In this document: piece by piece, positions 45,936 to 54,428 of the stretch
How the letters are laid out: every line of letters starts with the position of its first letter
Numbering within the stretch: the stretch's first letter is position 1
From: Chitinophaga ginsengisegetis
Lineage (GTDB): Bacteria; Bacteroidota; Bacteroidia; Chitinophagales; Chitinophagaceae
Direction of reading: 5' to 3'
DNA: 64,000 nt
Assembly (NCBI RefSeq): GCF_900168065.1
Contig: NZ_FUZZ01000001.1
Span: 806,001 to 870,000, forward strand
Notes under the pieces: model-generated
What the model was told of the DNA's origin: nothing
Database searches by the model: none
The model's input: only the letters and a program-made list of their open reading frames with translations
Position numbers and translations under genes: made by a program

Positions 45936-47387
45936 ATGAAAAATATCCGGATCAATACTTTTTCTCTTCTTGCAGCCATCAGTATAAGCACTGTTGCCTG
46001 TAAAAAAGATTTCATAAAAATCAACGACAATCCCAATACAGCGCCGGTGGCAACACCTGAAACCTTGCTGGCACCTGCCTTGTATAATGTAGTGAACAAT
46101 AACCAGACACGTGCCCTGCGCCTCACCAATGAGCTGATGCAGGATCATGTTACCACTACCAACTCGGATGAAATTCACCGCTATGTGATCCGTCCGGGTG
46201 AATCCGATAACATGTGGAACAACTGGTACCAGGAGCGCACCAACTTCCTGGATATGTATAAAGGCGGACAGGTGATAAAGTCATCTACGTATATGGGTAT
46301 TGGTGAGATACTGGATGTATGGACCATCTCGCTGCTCACCGATATGTTTGGCGATGTGCCTTACTCGGAAGCCAACCGTGGACGCGACACTATCTATCAG
46401 CCTAAATTTGATCCGCAAAAAGATATCTATACAGACCTGTTCCGTAAACTGGAAGATGCCAATACACTGCTGGCTGCCGGCCAGGCAGTGAATGCCGACG
46501 ACAAGCCGATGGACCCGCTGTACAATGGCGATCCGGCTAAATGGAGAAAATTTGGCAACTCGCTCTACCTGCGTTTGTTAATGCGCGTATCCGGTAAAAC
46601 GGAAATGAATGCAGCCGCCAAAATCAAAGAGATCGTAGAAACCAACGCCGCCAACTATCCCATCTTCAGCAACAATGAGGAGTCGGCGATACTGCGGTTT
46701 ACAACGGTGCCGCCGTATACTTCGGCTTTCAATTCTTACCGCGACTTTGACTTTAACGGCGACAATGGCCTGTCTACTTTTTTCATCAACAACCTGAAAG
46801 AATGGGGTGATCCACGTATTGCCAAATGGGCCTCCACGGTTAATGGTACCTATGAAGGCATCCCCAGTGGCTATGCGCCCGGCGATATCCCGGTACGCCA
46901 GTCCTTTTACCTGGCCGCTTTGAAAAATGAACCGTTGCTGGGTAACATCATCAACTACGCAGAATTACAGTTTATACTGGCAGAAGCAGCGATGAAGGGT
47001 TATATCTCCACAGATCCTAAAACCTATTACGACAAAGGCGTGGAAGCAGGTATTACACTATGGGGCGTGGCTATGCCGGCAGGCTATCTTGATAAAGACG
47101 GTATCAAATGGAATAATGCGCTCACAGCAGACAATAAGATGGAGATGATTATGCTGCAGAAATATTATGCCCTCTTCTTTACCGATTTCCAGCAGTGGCA
47201 TGAATACCGCCGTACCGGCCATCCTGTGCTGCCCAAAGGCCCGGGCCTGCAGAATAACGGGGAGATGCCTTCCCGCTTCAAATACCCGGTATATGTGCAG
47301 TCGCTGAACCGCACCAACTACCAGAAAGCGGTAGAAGCGATGGGTGGTGATGATCTGAATATAAAAGTGTGGTGGAACAAGAACTGA
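45936..47387 (+). CDS. SusD/RagB-like nutrient-binding lipoprotein
   Basis: 483-residue surface lipoprotein (lipobox STVAC) that lids the SusC barrel. It opens with KKDFIKINDNPNTAPVATPETLLAPALYNVV and carries helical TPR-like repeats. The Asn-rich opening and AEAAMKGYI region are those of the SusD-like_2 group (PF12771). Starts 24 bp after the SusC gene. Confidence 0.92.
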   Translation: MKNIRINTFSLLAAISISTVACKKDFIKINDNPNTAPVATPETLLAPALYNVVNNNQTRALRLTNELMQDHVTTTNSDEIHRYVIRPGESDNMWNNWYQERTNFLDMYKGGQVIKSSTYMGIGEILDVWTISLLTDMFGDVPYSEANRGRDTIYQPKFDPQKDIYTDLFRKLEDANTLLAAGQAVNADDKPMDPLYNGDPAKWRKFGNSLYLRLLMRVSGKTEMNAAAKIKEIVETNAANYPIFSNNEESAILRFTTVPPYTSAFNSYRDFDFNGDNGLSTFFINNLKEWGDPRIAKWASTVNGTYEGIPSGYAPGDIPVRQSFYLAALKNEPLLGNIINYAELQFILAEAAMKGYISTDPKTYYDKGVEAGITLWGVAMPAGYLDKDGIKWNNALTADNKMEMIMLQKYYALFFTDFQQWHEYRRTGHPVLPKGPGLQNNGEMPSRFKYPVYVQSLNRTNYQKAVEAMGGDDLNIKVWWNKN

Positions 47388-47415
47388 TTTTTTAAGCAGA
47401 TAAGTATAACAACGA

Positions 47416-48684
47416 ATGAAACATATACATTTTCCGGTGGTGGCATTGTTAGCATGCCTGGCCCTGGGTGGTTGTTTAAAAAAAGATATTGACTATGCGC
47501 ATGGCACTCCTAGTCCGGTAGCTTCCGTGGAAGTATTGCGCAGCACCTACCGCGGAGCAGCTTTACAGCTTACCACCAGTGAGCTGATGGGGGCAGAACG
47601 GATCACCGGTGTGGTGATTTCTGATACCAGCTCCCATAACCTGCCGGCGGGCAATTTTGTGATACAGGATATTGGCAGGGGAAATATACGGGGTATTACC
47701 ATTGCGCTGAGCGGGAATGCGGCGGTACCGGTGAGTGCAGGCGATTCTGTGGCGGTTAACGTTATCGGTAGTACGCTGTTGAGCAATAAAGGTTCGCTTC
47801 AGCTTACAGGCATTGGAACTGATAAAATTACGCTGTTAAAGAAAGGCGTTAAGATAGTAGTAAAATCTACTTCCCTCTCCGATCTCTCGGCTAACTTTGC
47901 CAGCTATGAAGGCACGCTGGTAAAGGTAAACGCCGACTTTAAACAATTGCCTGCCCCTACCGATGTGTATGCCGGCGATAAGTTGTTGTACGACGGGCTG
48001 GATTCTTCCATTGTATTGCATACCGAAACCAGCGCCACCTTTGCGAACGATAAAATGCCCGCCAGCGCTACCTTTACCGGCATACCGTTATACAACAGCG
48101 GCAACGGTGCGGCCGTTGTTAAACAGTTATACCTGCGCAACAGCAGTGATGTAAGCAATGCCAGCGGTCCGTTATACAATGGTTACCCGGAAGATTTTGA
48201 ATCACCGGATGCAGCAGCGAAGGGCAGTTATGCCGCCGCCACCGTGAACCTGAAAACAGGTTTATGGCTGCTGGACCAGGCCATACTGGCCACTACCAAA
48301 GACCGTGACCGTTTTAATCCTACCGGCAAACAATGTATCCGTATGCAGCAAAACCTGGCTAAGCCCGCGTATGTGCAGATGAATTATGATTTGCCCAATG
48401 GCGCTTCCAAAGTAACGTTGTCGTATGGCTCGTATTATACAGATGCCAGCAGCACCTGGAATTTACAGTATTCCACCAACCAGGGAGCAAGCTGGACTGT
48501 GATTGGTAATAACATTAAAGATGCAGGGCCATCGGCAAAAACCGCTACTTTTTTAATGGATATCAAAGGGCCGGTACGCTTCCGCGTTTGCAAGCTCGGC
48601 TTAGGTACTACCAATGGCGTGGATATTCTGAATGGCCGCCTGAGCATTGAAGATATTGCCGTATTCCAGCAATTGAATTACTAA
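47416..48684 (+). CDS. DUF5689 lipoprotein of the SusCD locus
   Basis: 422-residue lipoprotein (lipobox ALGGC). The N-terminal DUF5689 region (VEVLRSTYRGAALQLTTSEL, ITGVVISDT, VNVIGSTLL) is an OB-fold-like beta domain. The C-terminal beta-sandwich of about 180 residues (VTLSYGSYYTDASSTWNLQYS) is of the type that may bind glycan or peptide. Such proteins are often the third gene of SusC/D loci and are thought to be surface-exposed accessories. A terminator follows. Confidence 0.86.
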   Translation: MKHIHFPVVALLACLALGGCLKKDIDYAHGTPSPVASVEVLRSTYRGAALQLTTSELMGAERITGVVISDTSSHNLPAGNFVIQDIGRGNIRGITIALSGNAAVPVSAGDSVAVNVIGSTLLSNKGSLQLTGIGTDKITLLKKGVKIVVKSTSLSDLSANFASYEGTLVKVNADFKQLPAPTDVYAGDKLLYDGLDSSIVLHTETSATFANDKMPASATFTGIPLYNSGNGAAVVKQLYLRNSSDVSNASGPLYNGYPEDFESPDAAAKGSYAAATVNLKTGLWLLDQAILATTKDRDRFNPTGKQCIRMQQNLAKPAYVQMNYDLPNGASKVTLSYGSYYTDASSTWNLQYSTNQGASWTVIGNNIKDAGPSAKTATFLMDIKGPVRFRVCKLGLGTTNGVDILNGRLSIEDIAVFQQLNY

Positions 48685-48710
48685 CCGGCACAGGTTACAG
48701 ATCATGAGAG

Positions 48711-48738
48711 AAGAGGCCCCTGGTGGCCTCTTTTTTTT
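48711..48738 (+). terminator. Terminator of the SusCD operon
   Basis: AAGAGGCC at 48711-48718 pairs with GGCCTCTT at 48725-48732 with a 6-nt loop, running straight into eight T. Confidence 0.88.
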
Positions 48739-48780
48739 GTATATTTATCATTCATTCCGTTCACTCAAAAACTGTATTTT

Positions 48781-49236
48781 ATGGCACCATTACAAACGAC
48801 TGCAACGATACAGATTGCCAAACCCATCTCCGAAGTTTTTGATGCTGTTATAGATCCTAAAAAGATGTCCAACTATTTTATTGCCAACGGATCGGGACCA
48901 ATGGAAGAAGGAAAGCAGGTGATCTGGAAATTTCCCGAATTTGATGTGATTGTTCCGGTGCAGGTATTGCAGGTGAAGAAGGATGCACTCATCTCCTTTC
49001 AGTGGGAAGGGGCTAAAGATCATCAGCTGCAGGTAGACATCCTGTTTTCCGAAAGATTTGGAAACGCCACCCTGGTAAAGGTTACCGAAGGTAGTATGGA
49101 AAATAATGAAGAAGGGATTAAGTGGCTGAAGGGAAATACCGAAGGCTGGGCTAATTTTCTTGCCTGTTTGAAGGCTTACCTCGAGTATAATATTAACCTG
49201 AGAAAGGGAGCGTTTGATTATATGAAAGCGGAATAA
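48781..49236 (+). CDS. SRPBCC (AHSA1-like) protein
   Basis: 151-residue cytoplasmic protein with the START-like ligand-binding helix-grip fold: TTATIQIAKPISEVFDAVIDPKKMSNYF at the start, then beta strands, and a long C-terminal helix GWANFLACLKAYLEY. Ligand unknown. Convergent with the cyclopropane synthase gene. Confidence 0.87.
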   Translation: MAPLQTTATIQIAKPISEVFDAVIDPKKMSNYFIANGSGPMEEGKQVIWKFPEFDVIVPVQVLQVKKDALISFQWEGAKDHQLQVDILFSERFGNATLVKVTEGSMENNEEGIKWLKGNTEGWANFLACLKAYLEYNINLRKGAFDYMKAE

Positions 49237-49239
49237 TAA

Positions 49240-50364
49240 TCAGGCTGGTTTAGCAATGTGATAACCGCCCGGCACACCATTTTTAGACAACACTACCTGC
49301 CACAACTGGCTTTGTCTGGCGCGGAAAGACCCTGCGCAGGACAACAGGTAATATTTCCACATGCGGAAAAAGGTGTTGTCATATTTTGCTTTCAGCTGAT
49401 CATAATTTTTGAAGATATTACTGTACCAGGCCATTAGCGTTTTGTCGTAATCAACGCTGAAATTCTGCCAGTGTTCCATCACAAACAATCTTTCTATATA
49501 CTTCCCTATCAACTGTATGGTTGGGATCATGGCGCCGGGGAAGATATATTTATTCAGCCACCGGTCGGTAAAGGCGTGAGCGCTGTTGCCACCAATGGTA
49601 TGCAGGAGAAACAGCCCTTTTTCGTTCAGGCAGCGATGCACCACCTGCATATAGCACCGGTAGTTTTTATACCCAACGTGTTCAAACATACCCAGTGAAA
49701 CGATGGCATCATACTGTTCATTCAGTGTGCGGTAATCTGCCAGCCTGATTTCTATTGGCCACCCCTTACAGCGTTCCCGCGCCAGCTCCGCTTGTTCGAT
49801 GGAAATAGTAATACCGGTTACCTGCACCCCGTATTTTTCTGCGGCAAATTTTGCAAAGCTTCCCCAGCCACAGCCAATGTCGAGCACCTGCATGCCTGGC
49901 TGCAGGTTTAATTTGCGGCAGGTAAGGTCCAGTTTATCTTCCTGTGCCTGATCAAGTGTAGCGGCATTTTCCCAGAAGGCGCAGGTGTATGTCATTCTTT
50001 TGTCGAGCATCGCCTCAAACAGGTCGTTGCCGGTATCATAATGACTATGGCAGTTGTGATACGCTTTTTTCCGCGACTGGAAATTGAGCAGGCGTGCCAG
50101 CAGGACATCTGTTTTAAAACCAATGCTTTCAGGGAGCTGGTGGTCGATGCCCGCGCGCAATACGCGGTAGAAAAACTCATCCAGCTGCGGGCTGTCCCAG
50201 CATCCCTGCATGTATGATTCTCCCAGTCCTAATGAGCCGCGGCCCAATACATCTGCGTAAAAGGAAGGATCATAAACCGTTATATCCCACGAATGAGGGC
50301 CGTTTACTGCAACACCTGCGGCTGCCAGCAAACGGGTGACCATATATTCAGGTTTACGGAACAT
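49240..50364 (-). CDS. cfa: Cyclopropane-fatty-acyl-phospholipid synthase
   Basis: 374-residue SAM-dependent enzyme adding a methylene across cis double bonds of membrane lipids. The SAM site VLDIGCGWGSFAKFAAEKYG and ITISIEQAELARERC are clear. N-terminal GESYMQGCWDSPQLDEFFYRVL and C-terminal FSVDYDKTLMAWYSNIFKNY are typical Cfa elements. Length is close to that of E. coli Cfa. No operon partner. Confidence 0.94.
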   Translation of the reverse strand: MFRKPEYMVTRLLAAAGVAVNGPHSWDITVYDPSFYADVLGRGSLGLGESYMQGCWDSPQLDEFFYRVLRAGIDHQLPESIGFKTDVLLARLLNFQSRKKAYHNCHSHYDTGNDLFEAMLDKRMTYTCAFWENAATLDQAQEDKLDLTCRKLNLQPGMQVLDIGCGWGSFAKFAAEKYGVQVTGITISIEQAELARERCKGWPIEIRLADYRTLNEQYDAIVSLGMFEHVGYKNYRCYMQVVHRCLNEKGLFLLHTIGGNSAHAFTDRWLNKYIFPGAMIPTIQLIGKYIERLFVMEHWQNFSVDYDKTLMAWYSNIFKNYDQLKAKYDNTFFRMWKYYLLSCAGSFRARQSQLWQVVLSKNGVPGGYHIAKPA

Positions 50365-50448
50365 CGCAACCGGTTTTGGTCCAGAGATTTAACACCCAAT
50401 GGCATGCCATTGTTTAGCAGATTCCGGGTCCGGTAATAATATAAAAAA

Positions 50449-50471
50449 GGTGGCTCTTATATGGAGCCACC
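50449..50471 (-). terminator. Terminator after the GH43 relic
   Basis: GGTGGCTC at 50449-50456 pairs with GAGCCACC at 50464-50471, loop 7 nt, followed by T-rich sequence on the minus strand. It ends the transporter/GH43 transcript. Confidence 0.82.
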
Positions 50472-50479
50472 CGCGTTTA

Positions 50480-51012
50480 TCAGTATATTTTAAACTCCCA
50501 TAGTCCGGGGGTACCGCTTAGTATTGTTACCCGCAGGTATCTTATTTTTCCGGAGAGATGATCTGTATGTGGTGATTGCATGATGCTGTTTTTGTGACCT
50601 CAGCATGGCGTCCACTGCCTGCCATCTGCAGAAGACTCCAGGCGGTAAGCTTTACCTGCCGGATGGTTCCATCTTCATTAAACTCCATTTTATCCACCCA
50701 TATCTGCCGGGTGGTGCCTCCGTTACCAAATTCCAGGTAGATGAAATAATAATTATCTGTACCCGGTTCATGGAACACGTTACCGTGCCCTGGACCATAA
50801 ATTTTTGCCTCCTTATCGGTGATGAGGATAATATCCTGCTCCGGCCAGGTGTACGGCCCCAGCGGCGATTGACGGCTGTAGCCATAGGCGTATTCATAAT
50901 GCTCATGACCTGATAAGGTATAGAGATAATAATACACACCTTTACGTTTAAACGCTACCGGCCCTTCGGAATAACCTTTGCGTTTGGTAGGTATAACGGT
51001 AACGGATACCCA
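50480..51012 (-). pseudogene. GH43 glycosidase gene, truncated and frameshifted
   Basis: Reading frame starts directly after the MFS transporter stop with no start codon of its own and encodes the second half of a GH43 five-bladed propeller (GYSEGPVAFKRKGVYYYLYT, with the catalytic-acid Glu; SPLGPY; GPGHGNVFHEPGTDNYYFIY). The first half with the catalytic base Asp is gone. After a premature stop at about 50542, the +1 frame continues as IRYLRVTILSGTPGLWEFKIY, a discoidin-type end. Insertion of one A in the AAAAA run would rejoin the frames, and much of the discoidin domain seems also lost. A GTG at 50937 could start a useless 131-residue product. Confidence 0.8.
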
Positions 51013-52293
51013 TTATCTGAGTTTATATAATTTATAACCAAACAGGAAAATAACGAGGTAGCATACAATGGGCAGGTAATAGGCAGTAGCGATATTGGTA
51101 TCTGCAATACGTCCCATGATAAAAGGGAAAATGGCGCCGCCAAACATTCCCATTACGATAAAAGAGGAAGCCTGTTGTGTTTGCGGCCCCAGGTCTTTTA
51201 AACCAAGACTGAAAATTGTGGGATACATAATACTGAAGAAGAAGTTGATCATCAGCAAAGCGATGAAGGAAGTCCAGCCCCAGCCCTGCGCCACAAGGAT
51301 GCACATGAGGATGTTGCCAAGTGCAAAAGCGGCGAGCAGTTTATTAGGTGCGATGTAACGCATCAGTGCAGTGCCTACAAATCTTCCGGCCAGCATCATG
51401 CCCATAAATACCGTCATAAAATAACCGGCTTTCTGATCAGAAAACCGCATCACTTCATGTCCGTAGTTGATGAAGAAGGCCCAGGTGCCTGCCTGTGCAG
51501 CCACATTAAAGAACTGTGCGATGACTGCAAATACAAAATGTTTCTGCTGGAATAATTTTTTGCGCACGCCTGTTACACCGCCTGCATCTGAAGGGCCGTC
51601 GTGCGGATCTGTAAGTGCCGGTACTTTCACCATTGCAAACGCAATGGCAATGGCTGCGATAACTGCCCCGATATAGATGTATAATTGTTTTACAGACAGC
51701 AATTCCTCACCGGCATTGTGTCCTGCGCTGAGGAGAAAATAGGAACCGAGCGTTGGTCCTACTATAGCGCCTACTGCGTTAAACGATTGTGCAAAGTTGA
51801 TACGCTGATCGCTGGTGCGCTGATCGCCCAAAGCAGCCATAAAGGGATGAGCTACGGTTTCCAGTGTGGCCATTCCACAGGCCAGCACAAAGAGGGCTAC
51901 GCGGAAAATACCAAACGAGGCTGCATTGGCTGCGGGCACAAACAGGAAGGCGCCCAGGGCATAAAGTGTGAGCCCGAGTAGCACGCCGTTTTTATATCCC
52001 ATCTTTTTAATAAACAATCCTGCCGGGATGCCCATCAGCGCGTAGGCGCCGAAGATAGAAAACTGCACGAGGCCGGACTGGGATTTGGATAATCCGAGCA
52101 CATTCTGGAAATGTTTATTCAGTACATCTCCCATTGTTAATGCGATTCCCCAGCACATGAACAGGGAGGTAACGAATATGAGGGTGATGACATATTTATT
52201 CTCCGTGAATTTTGCGGGTAAGGACGCGGCAGATGATTTGGAATTTTTAGCGGTTTCTAAGGCTTCCTGTTCCAGGGAGTCGGGTGATATCAT
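51013..52293 (-). CDS. FucP-family sugar MFS transporter
   Basis: Inner-membrane symporter of about 426 residues with 12 transmembrane helices, related to L-fucose/proton symporters: FVTSLFMCWGIALTMGDVLNKHFQNVLGLSKSQSGLVQ, GPTLGSYFLLSAGHN, FFFSIMYPTIFSLGLKDLG. I chose the ATG at 52293 (MISPDSLEQ) over one at 52347. The sugar is not readable. A wrecked GH43 gene follows directly, so it probably once carried the sugar that enzyme released (inference). Confidence 0.88.
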   Translation of the reverse strand: MISPDSLEQEALETAKNSKSSAASLPAKFTENKYVITLIFVTSLFMCWGIALTMGDVLNKHFQNVLGLSKSQSGLVQFSIFGAYALMGIPAGLFIKKMGYKNGVLLGLTLYALGAFLFVPAANAASFGIFRVALFVLACGMATLETVAHPFMAALGDQRTSDQRINFAQSFNAVGAIVGPTLGSYFLLSAGHNAGEELLSVKQLYIYIGAVIAAIAIAFAMVKVPALTDPHDGPSDAGGVTGVRKKLFQQKHFVFAVIAQFFNVAAQAGTWAFFINYGHEVMRFSDQKAGYFMTVFMGMMLAGRFVGTALMRYIAPNKLLAAFALGNILMCILVAQGWGWTSFIALLMINFFFSIMYPTIFSLGLKDLGPQTQQASSFIVMGMFGGAIFPFIMGRIADTNIATAYYLPIVCYLVIFLFGYKLYKLR

Positions 52294-52403
52294 GATCAGA
52301 GTTTTTAATTTTTTTTTATAACGTGGAATGATGGTTTGAGCATGCATCCGAAGCTCTAATATACATTTCCATTTTTATAAACTCCAATCATCTGCCGGTA
52401 AAA

Positions 52404-53360
52404 TCAAACCGGCAATATCAGTTCCATCTGGATATTGCAACGCTCATATGGCGTAGCTCTGCCGGCTATCTTTTTAAAGCCCAGCTTATTATACAGGCTG
52501 ATAGCCGGTTTCAGGATGGTATTACTTTCGAGGTAAATATTCCTGGCCCCGAGTGCTGTTGCTTTTGCGATGATCGCCTGTCCTAGTAAGAATCCAATGC
52601 TTTTTCCCTGGGCTTTGGGAGATACCGCCATTTTAGCCAGTTCGTAATCGTAGTCCGGGTCGTCCATTTTTACTAATGCACAAACCCCTACCGGTTCATC
52701 GTTATAAAGCGCCACAAAAATATGTCCGCCTTTTTTAAGGATATTTTCTTCGGGGTGATCGAGTGATTTATGGTCTGCCGCTTCCAGCTTAAACCACCTG
52801 GCAATCCATTCTTCATTCAGTGCTTTGAAGGCTGCTTTGTATTTAGGTTGATAGTCTACTATCGTTACTTTACCCGCTTCTCTTTTTTTGTGTGCTTCCG
52901 CTACGCGGCTGAGTAGCGATTGCTGCTCCAGCAGGTATTCCCATTCTTCCATTGCCTTCCACAGGTCGTACGTGGTTTGGGCGGAAATGGCTTCTATCGC
53001 GGTGTTTACGTCTGTGAGCTGGTCCTGTATTTTGACGGTGATTTCCAGTCCTTTTTTGGTAAGACTTACCATATTACGCCGGCCATCTGTTTTATCTTTC
53101 TTTTCCACTACCAGTCCCTTCTTCCCCATTTCGCCGATAATTTTGCTCACCGACGGGTGGGAATGGCCAATTTCTTTTGCAATAGCGGTGATTGTTTTTT
53201 CTTCTCCTACCGATAGTACATAAAATACCGGGAACCATTTCGGCTGCATTTCGATATTATACAACTGGTAGATCTGTGCGGCATCTTCTGTGATCTTTTC
53301 TGTGAGCATACGTAGCCGGCTTCCGAGCGCTACCTTGCCTGTTTTGTTGAAGAATTCCAT
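52404..53360 (-). CDS. MarR-type regulator fused to GNAT acetyltransferase
   Basis: 318-residue fusion protein. The MarR winged helix (about 40-125: KTITAIAKEIGHSHPSVSKIIGEMGKKGLVVEKKDKTDGRRNMVSLTKKG) is followed from about 160 by a GNAT domain (VGVCALVKMDDPDYDYELAKMAVSPKAQGKSIGFLLGQA; AISLYNKLGFKK). Such bifunctional regulators are known but their substrates are not. Direct repeats of TTACGYAA just upstream are likely its own operator. Confidence 0.9.
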   Translation of the reverse strand: MEFFNKTGKVALGSRLRMLTEKITEDAAQIYQLYNIEMQPKWFPVFYVLSVGEEKTITAIAKEIGHSHPSVSKIIGEMGKKGLVVEKKDKTDGRRNMVSLTKKGLEITVKIQDQLTDVNTAIEAISAQTTYDLWKAMEEWEYLLEQQSLLSRVAEAHKKREAGKVTIVDYQPKYKAAFKALNEEWIARWFKLEAADHKSLDHPEENILKKGGHIFVALYNDEPVGVCALVKMDDPDYDYELAKMAVSPKAQGKSIGFLLGQAIIAKATALGARNIYLESNTILKPAISLYNKLGFKKIAGRATPYERCNIQMELILPV

Positions 53361-53370
53361 ATTGTAATAA

Positions 53371-53391
53371 ATTACGTAATCAGTTACGCAA
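53371..53391 (-). promoter_or_regulatory. Candidate operator of the MarR-GNAT gene
   Basis: The palindrome ATTACGTAAT (53371-53380) is followed by TTACGCAA (53384-53391). TTACGTAA and TTACGCAA are 12 bp apart. They lie 10-31 bp before the start codon, where an autorepressor would bind. Confidence 0.5.
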
Positions 53392-53486
53392 ATATAGGAA
53401 GTAGTTTAAAAGCAGCAAATTTTTTATTTGGGACGGGGTATAGCTAAAGGGGGGGTTGTGGCGATGGGTTACGCCACAGTCTATAA

Positions 53487-54329
53487 TTATTCAGCCGGAC
53501 GGTTACGGAAAGAAGTAGGACTTACCTGGTGACGTTTCCTGAAAAAGTGCGACAGGTGGCTTTCGTCGGTGAAGCCAAACTCCGCGGAGATCTGTTTGAG
53601 GGTCAGTTGCCCGGTGGTGATCCTTTTTTCGATGAGCTTGGTGCGATAACTGTTTACATATTCGCGGTAGCTGATATTGAAATTCCTTTTAAAGTAGGCG
53701 CTGAAATAATTGGCGGCGATATTGAAATGTTCGGCAATCTGTTTTACCTGGATCTTGTCGGGTTCATAAATATGCTGATGAATAAAGGAGATCAGCGCTT
53801 CTTTATCGGGAGCGCCATTGTCGATCCGGATATCCAGTTTGGCTACGGCTTCTTTGACCAGTCCGAATACCGACAACACCTGGTAATACACCAGCGGGGA
53901 AGTAGCGGCATCCTTGCGGCAATTGTAGGCAACAATGTTTTCCATCGTATTGCGCAGGATTGTTTTGCAGGGTTCATCCAGCACCAGCTTTACTTCTTTC
54001 AGTAGTTTATGGCGCATCATGGTTTCCGGTTTGCTCATCAGGAAAGCATCGGGCGCCAGGTGGCTTTTGTTGGTGAAATAGCTGTCGGTGAACTTGATGA
54101 AGACAAAGCGGGTGGTCTTCTTAATTTCAAAATAGTGCTCATCTTCCGGGCAAATCAGAAACAGGTCGCCCGCCTTATAAGACAGCTGATTATTATTCAG
54201 GTGATGAATACCGGCACCTTTAAAGATGTAGATGATCTCGTAATAAGTGTGACTATGCACCGGCAGGTGAAACACCTTTTCTTCAAATTCATGAATAACC
54301 AGTGTGTCAAACTGTTTCAACTTCCTCAT
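53487..54329 (-). CDS. AraC-family regulator with cupin sensor
   Basis: About 280-residue regulator. The N-terminal cupin (FHLPVHSHTYYEIIYIFKGAGIHHLNN) may bind a sugar or other small ligand. The C-terminal double helix-turn-helix is complete (AEHFNIAANYFSAYFKRNFNISYREYVNSYR; FGFTDESHLSHFFRKRHQVSPTSFR). Start at 54329 gives MRKLKQFDTL; a longer version from 54365 adds 12 residues. Divergent from the aldo/keto reductase, which it probably controls. Confidence 0.89.
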   Translation of the reverse strand: MRKLKQFDTLVIHEFEEKVFHLPVHSHTYYEIIYIFKGAGIHHLNNNQLSYKAGDLFLICPEDEHYFEIKKTTRFVFIKFTDSYFTNKSHLAPDAFLMSKPETMMRHKLLKEVKLVLDEPCKTILRNTMENIVAYNCRKDAATSPLVYYQVLSVFGLVKEAVAKLDIRIDNGAPDKEALISFIHQHIYEPDKIQVKQIAEHFNIAANYFSAYFKRNFNISYREYVNSYRTKLIEKRITTGQLTLKQISAEFGFTDESHLSHFFRKRHQVSPTSFRNRPAE

Positions 54330-54428
54330 CTCACAAAAATACAATTTTATACTCTGAATATACAAATCAGTCCTGCTGCTTTTCCCCGATATTTACACTT
54401 TCATAACACCTATAATAAAACGTATCTG

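Noticed and set aside
54009..54428. 140-codon N-terminal extension of the aldo/keto reductase
   Set aside because: It overlaps the AraC gene on the other strand, and the normal family start MEYRQLG lies at 54429.
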